Part shown: piece by piece, positions 10,501 through 20,315 of the stretch
How positions within the stretch are numbered: the stretch's first letter is position 1
Layout of the letters: each line of letters opens with the position of its first letter
DNA from: Coriolopsis trogii
Taxonomy: Eukaryota; Basidiomycota; Agaricomycetes; Polyporales; Polyporaceae
Length of the DNA: 64,000 nucleotides
Direction of reading: 5' to 3'
Assembly (NCBI GenBank): GCA_020543525.1
Contig: JAHYIO010000031.1
Coordinates: forward strand, 2,418,001-2,482,000
The notes under the pieces: model-generated
Database searches by the model: none
What the model saw: the letters and a program-made list of their open reading frames with translations, nothing else
Told to the model about the DNA's origin: nothing
Program-made: the position numbers and the translations under genes

Positions 10501-11234
10501 TCGAGCCATCGAGTAAACTCGGATACGTCTCCGGCGACGTCCAAAGTCGACAGGAGGTATCCAGCGCCCGCGTAAGAGCCTGCATGTTCATGATTGTAGA
10601 TTTCGCTAGATCTCAGAGCTTCTCACAGGAAGACATACCGTAGGCAGTGACATCCGTAGCAAGCTCCGAGACGTCTGCAAAGGGGTTCAGTGTGCGTCCC
10701 TAACAGACGACGAGTGCGCTCACTATCTATTCTCCCACTGGGGCTGTCGAAGATCGCCTGACGGATAGACTGCATTGCCTGCGCGAGGGCGTCGCGATCG
10801 GAGGCATCCTGGTTACCTCCATTGTAGCTCTACGAACGCAAAGAAGCCATGAGTACCGCGGGGTATGAATCGAGCATAGTGTCGTCATGAACCCACGGCC
10901 CGGGGCTTGAGTGACTTACAGGGTCCTGAAACGGCCCCCCTGACCACAACGATTCGATGTTCAGTTGAGCGACCTCTTGAGCGGTCTGGCCTTGAAGCAT
11001 CGCTGTTACCCTATTCAATCAGCGCCATCCTTGGTCATGAACCAGCGACTAGAGCGCACCTGCCAGGTAGCCGTTCCCAATAGGCAGCCAATTGTTCGAC
11101 CAGGCATCGAAGCGAGCGGGGCTGGTGAACCAAAGGCCATTGCCTGATGCCGGGAAGCCAGATGGAGCGGCTAGGACGGCCGATAAGGTTGAACTAATGA
11201 TGATAAGTTCACCTAATACTCGAAGAAAGAGCAT
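7572..11234 (-). CDS. Secreted GH95 family alpha-L-fucosidase-type glycoside hydrolase
   Basis: Many short exons on the minus strand assemble into a full-length GH95 protein of roughly 800 residues. It opens with a signal peptide ([22 protein letters not shown]), then the N-terminal GH95 motifs [11 protein letters not shown] and [12 protein letters not shown]. All three catalytic-site motifs are visible: the asparagine in [13 protein letters not shown], the general acid glutamate in SEGWVTHNE, and the aspartate in [30 protein letters not shown] is also typical. GH95 includes 1,2-alpha-L-fucosidases and alpha-L-galactosidases acting on plant xyloglucan and similar side chains; which of these this enzyme prefers is not decidable here. 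A 6-nt exon (9300-9295) is needed to read HNE-MN-TFGHTG. Start: first ATG before the signal peptide. Exon borders in the middle are approximate. Confidence 0.92.
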
Positions 11235-12936
11235 CAGTGGAGACGACCAGGGTAGGTCAGTGGTCCACTACAGCGAGGAAATGATTTATGTAGATCTTGA
11301 CAAGCGCCAGAAAGCACTTCTGCCGGACGGGCTCAGGTAGTAGCTGCCCATCATGACCCTTTCACATGATGCGCCTAGCTCCATCTCGTCGCGAGTGTGG
11401 ACCGGACGACGCATACTAGAAGACTCACCTTGTGGCTAAAGTTAGGGATCTTCATACGAACAGGGGCCGCTTATGCCGAGGAAGGCTAGCGAAGGGCTGC
11501 CAGCGAAGAGTGGATACTGCTGTATTCGTCCGTCTCGTCGCAGTTTTTTTTTGGGCGACGGGCCGCGGCGTTGAACGAAGACTTGAAGCAGAATCGTCCG
11601 TTGGCATAGGAGATCGGTAATAAGAGAATTGGTGCGCGAACTCACCAGAGCTCTCGATTGTGAGACTCGGGCCGGCGGGGCTAGAAGGGGGTATTTAATG
11701 AATACAGCAGGTCATGGTGGGATCAGCTGCAGCGCGAAGAGCTCAGGCTATTTCTGTACATATTCGTAACCGGTCTGTTGTGGATGAGATGGTTCAGAAG
11801 ACGCCCAGAGCGTTTGTTCCTCCGACGGTCCGACTCGGTCCGACCTCCGCCAGGTGAGCAAAAAACTCGAAGACAGCACCAGCGTGGATGATCTCCGACG
11901 TTGACGCGTCAAGACCGCCGCTGCGGGAGAATCAGACTCAAACACTGGTTCTTGAGCTTAAAGCTAACGACGTCCTCGTGCCACGCCAGCTGCCAGTGCC
12001 TTGGTGCGCGTAGACTTGGACGCTGTCCGTACCCACCCGACGACGATATCCATCATCCGACGATCCATATACGCATAGAGCGCAGCTGCAGCACAACCCC
12101 GCCCCGGGGACGTGCAGCGCACATAGGACCTATGTATATTGCTCGGGATGGGTGGTCAGACGTGGTCGTCGAGACAGCGCTCGGGGATGATACAACTCGC
12201 GATGCATCACCTCCTTGCTGCGTTCTGCATGGTTTACGCGCGCTCTCAAATTAGGTGCCATTCAAACTTTTATAGCTCACCGTTCTGGACATCATTGCAT
12301 TTGTCTTCGCCTCGCGCGTGAACATCTCTCGGGGATTCTTTCTGTGAGTATAATCAAGTATTTTCCGTGGACGCTGTGATACTGATGAACGATGTTGTCC
12401 TCGTGTGCAGTGATAGCAAATCCGTCCGTCCGTCCTCCTGGCCTCGCGTTGCTGACTATGTTCCTCGTTCGCGGAGTTCGACGACATGCGGGGGCAGTGC
12501 ACAGATGTCCAGGCCCTCAAAGCTTTCGTGTGGATTGATTTCGCTGCTCGTGCGTACCCCCTCTTCCCACAGGCGAGGAAGTTTCTATTGAGCGATGACG
12601 ACACGAGGTCTTCTCAGGAACAACCTCGTTCATACTGTGGGCAGATTGTCCATGATAACTTCCTCTAAGAGTCTATCACGGCACGACTCCCGTTTGACCC
12701 AGCATAGCGCTCGTGATATCCAAGGGCTCGCAACGCTTCCGAAAAACACGCTTATCGTGTCCGAGGTAGATCCCGTGTATTTCCCCCAAGTTACAAAGCG
12801 GAATATCGTCGCCCACAGCTATAGGCGAGTCGCCTGGCCGATCCTGGTGAATCGGTTCTGGTATTTAAGGCTAGGTGAGTGACTAGGCTGCCTCCTCAAG
12901 CTCGACTCGCGCTCAGTTTCATCACGCGGAAGGATC
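11235..12936. promoter_or_regulatory. Divergent intergenic region between GH95 and AA9 copy 3
   Basis: GH95 and AA9 copy 3 are transcribed away from each other, so both promoters lie here. From about 12590 the sequence resembles the other AA9 promoters, with the block GTGTCCGAGGTAGATCCC at about 12757-12774 and a GCGGAATATCGTCGCC match soon after. A TATA-like GGTATTTAAGG sits near 12858. No gene is seen between about 11240 and 12590. Confidence 0.55.
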
Positions 12937-14126
12937 ATGTTCGCTACCGCCGCACTCACTGCCCTGGCCCTCGGTGTTGCTCAGGTTGCCGCTCACGGCG
13001 GTGTCCAGAGCTACAACATCAATGGCCAGACATACGCTGGGTTCGTCTGACTCTTCTTCAAGTTGCGTCATCTACAGCTATTGACCCCGTGTTGCAGATT
13101 CCAGGCCTACCAGAAACCCGCCGGTCAGAGTAGCATACAGCGCGAGTGGGACACGTTCAACCCTATCAGGGACCCGTCCGACGTCCACCTGGCGTGCAAC
13201 GCCAACGGTGCCAATCTCGGTTCCGGTCAGCTCTCTGCAACTGTTCCTGCCGGCTCGAAGGTGACGGCCTTCTGGAAGTGAGCATCCTGGTGTTCGTTGT
13301 GTGTGATACGCATCCTGACGTCTCGCTCGCTTAGTGACTGGGGACACAACATTGGGCCGGTCATGGTTTATATGGCCAACTGCAAGGGTTCATGCACGTC
13401 TGCGGACCCGACATCACTGGACTGGGTTGGTATTTCGACTTCAGCTTGTGTCGTATCACGTATACTCACATTGATCTCCTACCGTAGTTCAAGATCGATG
13501 AGGCCGGTCTCCTATCGGGAACCCTCAGCGATGGTTACTGGGGTCAGGGCGAGCTTATCGACAATAACAGCAGGTATGCTGGGTGCTGAAGCTTGCTATC
13601 AACACAAGACTGACGGGAGACGACTGTCAGCTGGACTTCGACTATCCCCGCGTCGCTCGCCCCCGGCGAGTACTTTATCCGTCACGAGGTTTGTCACGGT
13701 CTCGAACAACGGACATGATGCATTACTGATTGAGTGGCCAGCTCCTCGCCATCCACGCCGCGTACCAGCCGCAATTCTATCCTGAGTGCGCGCAGCTCAA
13801 GGTTACCGTAAGTTGGCCATATCGCTCTCGGTGCGTCAGACCTCTCACCTGCGTTTCCAGGGCTCTGGTTCCGCCACGCCTCCGGCATCGTACCTCGTCA
13901 AGATCCCGGGTGCGTACACGATGTCCGACCCCGGTGTCAACATCAGCATCAACGCGCGACCCCAGGCTGTACGTACTCTGCATCACCTCTGCATTTGTTC
14001 CCGTACTCACAAGGCATTATCCCTAGAGTTACACCAACTACACCATTCCCGGTACGTTCTTTCTCTCTAGCAGTCGAAGACACCACCCTGATTGCATATG
14101 TAGGACCGGCGGTCTGGCACGGGTGA
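12937..14126 (+). CDS. AA9 lytic polysaccharide monooxygenase, copy 3
   Basis: Nine exons (12937-13040, 13098-13277, 13335-13425, 13488-13573, 13631-13688, 13742-13807, 13861-13968, 14027-14051, 14104-14126) give 246 residues, two more than the other copies because exon 7 is 6 nt longer (NARPQA against VYAQS). The signal peptide and HGGVQSYNING start match copy 2. The second copper histidine is in NDWGHNIGPVMVYM, and the axial tyrosine is in QPQFYPECAQL. There is no carbohydrate-binding module. Conserved introns and flanks show it comes from the same ancestor as copies 1 and 2, in direct orientation relative to copy 1. It is a secreted oxidase of cellulose or hemicellulose. Confidence 0.95.
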
Positions 14127-15166
14127 AGCATTGCATGATCAACGTAGATTCGGCTTGGTTGACGAATATGTATCCCTTGACGGATAATCACAATTGCATT
14201 TGTCGTCATTCTCGCATTCGACCGCCCAGTGGTGATCCGGTCAGCATACATGAGGTGACGTTCTACAATTATCTAGCTACGTCGTTCGTCTTCTTGCGAT
14301 GATCCGTAAGCTCGACGATTTCCGGCATAGACGATGGACAGGCGCGCCCCAACGGAGGAGTTTATCTGTGAGATCCTACTCACAGATAAACTTCTCAGTA
14401 GGGACGCGCGAGTCCAACAGTCTGCCGTCGCGCGTGCTTGAAGACTCGCTTACCTTTGTCTCGCTTGTCTTCGTCTGACGAAGAGTAGCGAGTGATTGAG
14501 GGATTGACCCGACGAGAGGCGGAAGAGCAGGCGAACGATGCTGAAGCATGCTCCTCTGTTCTCGCAAAAAATGAGCTTATATATGCGCTTTCCTCGACCC
14601 GCTTTGGCACGCCCGACTTGTCTTGTCTTTGGGACGCGTTCGCTTTGTCTGTGACGCGGGGCCACAGCTTAGCCCTACGGTCAAAGGGGGCGCTAGCGCT
14701 GGAGTGGCGGCGCGGCCTTTCTGGTCTTTGTCGCATGTCTCACTATGTGTTGAGGTTTCCTTGTTCTTGCCACTGTAGTGGTCATGTCTATGCAGACATC
14801 TGAAACTTCGTCATTGCTGAGCAAGGCGCTGTGGCCACCTGCACCAGCTGGCTTACGCTTTATGTTGACAGGTGTACATGCTGCGATCGTAGCCCTCATG
14901 GTGAGCTTAGAGCTGCCTGGCCACACAGGCGGTCCGTCTTATGCTTTCGCTCTATCGTGACCAAGAAGGGTGGTGCGGTACATGATGGGGCATGCACTAC
15001 TCGGATGCAACTGTGGTACGGATACTTCATCGCTCGGCATTCTGGATCATTTAGCACGATACAGATCGCTCAGTCAGGTTCATTCGACTTCATACTAAAT
15101 TATTACAGCTATAGGTACACAATAAACACCGGTACATGCGACGATCGTCAATCGGTCCAACGTCAC
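14127..15166. other. 3' flank of AA9 copy 3
   Basis: The first 600 nt resemble the 3' flanks of copies 1 and 2 but are more diverged: the hairpin at 14360-14391, a minus-strand TATA-like box (TATATAAG, about 14576-14583) and the shared stretch CCACAGCTTAGCCCTACGG. Beyond about 14760 I see no gene up to the CsbD-like stop codon. Confidence 0.5.
14360..14391. repeat. Perfect hairpin in the 3' flank of AA9 copy 3
   Basis: GTTTATCTGTGAG, a 6-nt loop (ATCCTA), then CTCACAGATAAAC: a fully paired 13-bp stem. The copies behind AA9-1 and AA9-2 have one mismatch each. Confidence 0.8.
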
Positions 15167-15612
15167 TCAGACGGCGGGCTTGTTGATGTTCTGCTGAGCT
15201 TCACCCTTGTCATGGCGAATGTTGCCTGTCAACCGGATGCCATGAGCGTCATACACAAAAGCGGTCACGGCCACACACAAGACTTACCAGACATCTCCTG
15301 TTGACGATCGCCGGTCACCGCGCCCACGACGGCGTCGACCTTGCCGCCAATGCGGTCGGCAGCGCCCTCGACGTATTGCTTGGCCTGAGCGGCGTTGTAC
15401 TCGGCCTCTCCCTGGGCGTGCTCCTCTTTGCCGGACTGGGACCATGAGGTTGCGCCGGTCATGTCACCGATCGTCTCGACGACCGTTCCCTTGAGGGAGT
15501 GGTACTGGCCGGTGGCCTTGCTATGAGGATGTCAGTGGCTGAACAGACCAGTGGGCGGTGGAGGACACGGGAGTACTCACCTGGGTTCGTCGACGTTTGC
15601 CTTGTAAGACAT
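15167..15612 (-). CDS. CsbD-like stress protein, copy 1
   Basis: Three exons (15612-15581, 15520-15288, 15225-15167) give 107 residues. The protein is small, hydrophilic and alanine/glycine/lysine rich, with the CsbD-like pattern: [20 protein letters not shown], then [20 protein letters not shown], then [18 protein letters not shown] and a Q-rich end. Fungal members are described as stress-induced or as DNA mismatch/cruciform recognition (Hmp1-type) proteins, and the molecular role is poorly known. It is head to head with a second copy (16217-16653) whose central exon has exactly the same length (233 nt). A TATA-like box lies at about 15705-15714 on the minus strand. Confidence 0.85.
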
Positions 15613-16216
15613 GATGAATATGCGTTAAAGTCGTGAGAATGTGATAGATATGTGGAGGTGCGTCCGAGAGTTTGTTCTTGAGTCTCGATGACCAACCGTA
15701 GACGTTTATATATTGCACATGCGCCTACGGATCCGACATCCGTTGTCCCTGAATACAACGTCACCGTTGGGGAACTCCGTACGCAGTCGAGGATCATGGG
15801 TTTGCCTCTAGCGCAGTCTCGGGCCTATCTTTCGCCCGCTCAACGTCGCTGGGACACACGAGTGGGGCCAGGATAGAGGCCCAGATGGATGACGTGCGGA
15901 GCTGGGATGCAGACATGACTTGATACGGCTCCGGCAGCGCAGTCCGGGCGTTGATTCGATGACGCCAACGGCTTTAGATCGCATCTTGAGCCTCGCATAC
16001 AGCCACAACGCTTCGTGACGTCATTGCTCTACCTACTCGTCATCGTTTTCTGTCGCGTTACCGGTGTTCCTCTGAGTATGAGACGGATCTACTTATCGGG
16101 CTCTTGGCCTATATAAGGACCCAATTCTTTGCCAACCCTCCTCACCAAACATCTATCACACCTTCCCAAACCCAAACTTTCACCACTTCCACCGCTTCCT
16201 CTTAAACGAACCCAAC
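15613..16216. promoter_or_regulatory. Shared divergent promoter of the two CsbD-like genes
   Basis: About 600 nt between two outward-facing start codons. Each side has its own TATA box (about 15705-15714 minus; CTATATAAGG at about 16109-16118 plus). Short pyrimidine-rich leaders precede both starts. No reading frame of note. Confidence 0.6.
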
Positions 16217-16653
16217 ATGTCCGACAATACCATCAGCGAGCCCAAGTACGTCGCCTTTCTCATGTCAACTCGTCTCTCAAGGTAGCTGACGTCCAGTCGC
16301 TCCCTATAGCAAGAGCACTGGCCAGTACCACTCCGTGAAGGGCAATGTCGTCGAGACGATCGGCAACCTCACCGGCGCCACGACATGGCAGCAGTCCGGC
16401 AAGCAGGAGCACGCCGAGGGCGAGACCGAGTACAAGGCTGCCCAGGCCAAGGGCTATGTCGAAGGCACCATGGACAGGATCGGTGGCAAGACGGACGCCG
16501 TCCTCGGCGCTGTAACTGGCGATCGTCAGCAGGAAGCGTCAGGTAGGTTATCCTGGTTTGCTCTTTGTTCTGGATTGCGTGCTCAATATCTATCCTACAG
16601 GCAACCTTCGTCAAGACAAGGGCGAGTTGCAACAAAATATCAACAAGAACTAG
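16217..16653 (+). CDS. CsbD-like stress protein, copy 2
   Basis: Three exons (16217-16245, 16310-16542, 16601-16653) give 104 residues. It aligns end to end with the divergent neighbour: HSVKGNVVETIGNLTGATTW, EYKAAQAKGYVEGTMDRIGG, then [18 protein letters not shown] and QQNINKN at the end. Exon count, intron phases and the 233-nt middle exon are identical, so the pair is an inverted duplication. A soluble stress-response role is inferred from family descriptions only. Confidence 0.87.
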
Positions 16654-16963
16654 TTTTGTTCGCTCGTAGTTAGTGTAGAGATCTGCATTATATATCAATG
16701 ATTGTATTGTGTCGCAGCGCACTGTATTCATAATCCTCACGGTCACTATCACGTTGTATGGGCGGAGGATGACTTTGCGCGATCGTCAGAAGCTCAAGTA
16801 GGAGACCAAATCAGCCGTCCTGAAACGAGACACACGTCCGTCGAAACTCCGGAACCATGTAAGAGATAGTCTTCCATCTATATTGATCTACCTATTCGTA
16901 CATACCAGGACAAAGCATGCAAGTGCGAGATATGTGCACCGGAAAGAAGCAAGAGATGATAAT
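16654..16963. other. Convergent 3' flanks of CsbD-like copy 2 and APS kinase
   Basis: About 310 nt between two stop codons, A/T richer than its surroundings. I see no gene or clear element. Confidence 0.5.
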
Positions 16964-17957
16964 TTAGATGAAGCCCTTTTCGGTCAGGTATGCGGTGATA
17001 CGGCGGACGGCCTCCGTCACGTCGCACTCGTCCGTCTTGATGTGGATCTCCGGAGACTCTGGTGCCTCGTATGGCGCAGAGATACCCGTGAAGTCTGTCC
17101 AAGCCATGAGTTTCTGAGCATAAGTGAGATAGGACAGTAGGTAACGCACCCTTGATCTCGCCCGCCCGCGCCTTCTTGTACAGGCCCTTGGGATCGCGCG
17201 ACTCGACGACAGAGAGGGGCGCGTCGACGAAGACCTCGAGGAACGCGAGGCCGCCCTTCTCGTGCAGGTCGCGCGCGACGGCGCGGTCTGCCCGGTAGGG
17301 CGAGATGAACGCGGTGAGGGTGATGCAGCACGCGTCTGTGAAGAGCTTCGAGACCTGTTGGTGCCCCCCCGCCGCACAACACGAGTGTCACGACGGATTG
17401 TGGTTGTGTTTTGTGGTTGTTGGTGAACACGAACGCACACGAGCAGAAGAAGGCAGGAAGGGCGAAGCAGTTTGTGAGACGCAGAGCCGCGGAAAGGACA
17501 GGTAGGCTACGCACCTCGCCGATCCGGCGGATGTTCTCGTTGCGCGACTTCTCGTCGAACCCGAGGTCCTTGTTCAGCCCGAAGCGGATGTTGTCCCCGT
17601 CGAGCCGGTACGTGAACTTGTGGAGGTGGAGGAGGTGCTGCTCGAGCGCGCACGCGATCGTCGACTGCACGTTTCAGGCCGTCGTCGACGTCATGCATCA
17701 TGGAACGCGGACATGAAGATATGAGTGCCTGCAGGACGGAAGCACGGAGCAAGGAACGAGGGATCTGCGCACCTTCCCGCTCGCGCTGAGCCCCGTGAAC
17801 CAGATCGTGACCCCCTTCTGCTTGAGCAGCGTCGCACGCTCCTCAGCGTTCACCGAGCCTGTTCGCAAATACGCGGATTGGAAGACATCAGCAGAAGCTC
17901 CGAGCCTATACCTCGAAAGCGAGCCTCACCCTGGTGGAAGACGATGTTGGTGGCCAT
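16964..17957 (-). CDS. MET14: Adenylylsulfate (APS) kinase
   Basis: Five exons (17957-17930, 17858-17773, 17664-17515, 17354-17150, 17094-16964) give 199 residues, the usual fungal length. It phosphorylates APS to PAPS in cytosolic sulfate assimilation (EC 2.7.1.25). The P-loop GLSASGKSTIA is split by intron 2 right after the lysine. Further motifs are [16 protein letters not shown] (APS site), [17 protein letters not shown], the FVDAPL core and the [15 protein letters not shown] lid, then FTGISAPYE. The N-terminus [10 protein letters not shown] and the first exon of 28 nt are supported by frame and by the family. A CACGTGA box lies about 130 nt upstream. Shadow frames on the opposite strand were ignored. 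Confidence 0.95.
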
Positions 17958-18601
17958 CTCTGATCAACTTTTCGGTAGAAGAAAGCGCAAAGGCGGGGTT
18001 AAGGCGGTAGGGAGGTTGTCGGAGGAGGGGCGGGGACTGCTTGCGCCATGATGGTGTGCAGGCAAGGAGTATAAGTATGCTTTGCGCACGTGACGCCCAT
18101 ACACCTCCGCGCGCGTCGCGACGCGCGTGCAGCGAATCGCGCGCAAGGCAATTCGGAGCCTGGCGGTGCGGATGATTCATCTGCGCTGCGAATTCCAGAT
18201 TGCCTGCCAGAGCGTACGGCTTCCGACCAATCGACACGCTGTGGTATGTTCAGCGCCAGGCGTGACACTGATGCAGTGCGGCGTCGTCGAGAGAACCAGG
18301 CGGGAGAGAGGTTACGGGTGGCGTCTGACTGGCTAGAGGCGTGTGCCCCGGATTGGGGCTCGGACGTTTGCAAGAAGGCGGTCGCGCGACTGATCAAGGG
18401 GTATGTTCATACAGGTAGCTACACATGCGGGCCAATGGGATTGCGTGGTATAACATGCTGCGGAAGCTCGACAGGATTGGGTAAACAGCGTACAGAATTC
18501 TCTCTCAACTAATCGTGCAGGTGTCACGGGCATGTGGTGCAGGGGACCGGGAGCTGGAGATGCGGGGTGGTCAGGAGAAGCTGGCTGGAGGGGGCTTTCG
18601 C
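17958..18601. promoter_or_regulatory. APS kinase promoter and pyroglutamyl peptidase 3' flank
   Basis: No gene. A TATA-like GTATAAGTATG occurs at about 18069-18079 and a CACGTGA element at 18087-18093, with purine-rich sequence up to the start codon. Confidence 0.5.
18087..18093. promoter_or_regulatory. CACGTGA E-box upstream of APS kinase
   Basis: CACGTGA matches the core bound by Cbf1 in yeast sulfur genes, including MET14. It lies about 130 nt before the APS kinase ATG. Short motifs recur by chance, so its use here is an inference. Confidence 0.4.
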
Positions 18602-19712
18602 TCACGGATGCAAGCGGCCGCACACCCAGAGGATTATCCTCTGGATCGCGTCCGTCACCTGCTCTGTACTCAACGGCTGGTCCACGGGGGGACAGTGCAT
18701 AAAGAGCACGGGCGTAGCCTTGATAGGCGTGCCCCTCTCTTTCCACTTCTCCTGCGGGGTGATACCTCGTCGGGACTCGGCAAGCGAGCAGTAGAAGATG
18801 AAGTCGCAAAGGTAATGGCCTGCGTCCATGGACGAGTAGACCTGCTGGACACAGTAACATCTGGTCAGACCGATGCAGGAGTGTTCTTCGCGGCGTGGGA
18901 TACGTACATCAATTCCACTCTCTTTCAGATGGACGATCAGCTTCGGGACGTCAACGTCCGTTGAGAGTTCATCTGCAAAGTTCTCGTAACCCTTGCCGAA
19001 GCCGCGGTTCGGAGGGGGCGGAATGTCAACGACTTCCGGGCCAGGAACTTCGGGATGGTTTCCTCCAGCCTGTAATGCATGTCCCATGAGGATACGCTCC
19101 ATTTGTGCGAGTTCGGCTTCAGCAGTGTCCCCGGCGGGATCCTTGGGCAAGTGGACAATGGGTGCGTATTCTCCATTGGCATCCTTCATCCTGTAGCCGT
19201 TCTTGTGCCCGATACGCTCGATGCGGAGCGGTCCGCGTCCAGCGACTCCAATGTGGAAGACAAAGTCATAGCCACTGGGAGGTGGGGGAGGAAGCTCAAA
19301 GTTGGGGTCGTTAGGACGAGGAAGAGTAGGAGGGCGAGTATGGAGATGGGGAACTGTGTTGAGGACAGCCTGGTAAGAGACAGGAATCTCAAGAGTGGTG
19401 ATGTGGATCTGCTGGGGACGACGGAGGATTTCTTCCATTTCGTCGGTGATAATCGCAGCCTGATCGCCGGGTATTATGAGGTCTGTGGGAGGTTCGGTGT
19501 AGAGAAGGGTGTTGTGTAGAGGCTTGACAGCAAGCCATGAGGGATTCTCCTTGTATTTGCCAAAGGGCTGGAAGTCGATCGCAGCGAACGTCCGAGTACA
19601 CTTAGACTGTGTGTGCAATAGAAGGGTAATGAGTGCTCACCCCGAAACCGGTCAAGAGCACGCGGATGGCGTTGGGGTCGATATCATCGCCCGCAGGGAT
19701 GATAGGGGGCAT
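18602..19712 (-). CDS. Pyroglutamyl peptidase I (C15 cysteine peptidase)
   Basis: Three exons (19712-19641, 19567-18908, about 18844-18602) give about 324 residues. The enzyme removes N-terminal pyroglutamate from peptides in the cytosol. It starts with a short leader and then VLLTGFGPFGKYKENPSW, the family's N-terminal motif, created exactly by splicing intron 1. FVFHIGVAGRGPLRIERIGHKNGY carries the region of the catalytic glutamate. The catalytic cysteine is in DAGHYLCDFIFYCSLAE and the histidine in VLFMHCPPVDQPLST. Intron 2 (about 63 nt) is in frame; I removed it because families read SGID directly into VYSSMDAGHYLC, but retention would leave the frame open. An upstream ATG in the same frame would add a proline/serine-rich stretch and is less likely. 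Confidence 0.85.
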
Positions 19713-20315
19713 GGCGGGTGGAACCTCAGAGGTCGCGACGGACTGTGGCCAGTCCGAGGGGGTGGATGTCGGAGAGGAGGATGGGGAAGGAGGGAGAGAT
19801 GATATGGGAGGAAGCGTCGGAGTGCGGGACGGCGACTGGCCTCGGACTCGGTGGCCAATCGATGCATGGCCGGGGCAGGCCGCGCACCCAACTGACCTCC
19901 GTCTGCCCACCAGGAACCCAATCTGCTCCAAATCTCAGCCACGCTGTCTGCCGCAGCCTCCCATGACCACATCCCTGCCTCATACGCACTCGTCTTATTG
20001 AACACAACCATCATCACCCTCGTCTTCTCTACCGCCTGCACGACTCAATCCGCGCACATCCAACTGCCACTCCGCGATGCCGTTGACCGGAAGAATCTGA
20101 CCTTCTCCTCCCGACTGAATGGATGGGAACTCCGTGGCCCATTCCGCAAGTCTGCCACGACCCTAAATAATGCCGAGTGTTATTCCTGGCGTGTTACACG
20201 TGACCGACGCGTTCCCCGTCGCGTCGCTTGCGAAATTGCGGCTTTCTCTCCATCCTGACGCGTCGTTGTCCCTCTTCCCCGTTGTCGTGCGGTGGTTGCA
20301 CATAGGAGACAGGCA
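19713..20315. promoter_or_regulatory. Divergent region between pyroglutamyl peptidase and MGS1
   Basis: About 600 nt between two outward-facing start codons. It has a purine-rich strand and no TATA box I can support. There is no gene in it. Confidence 0.45.
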
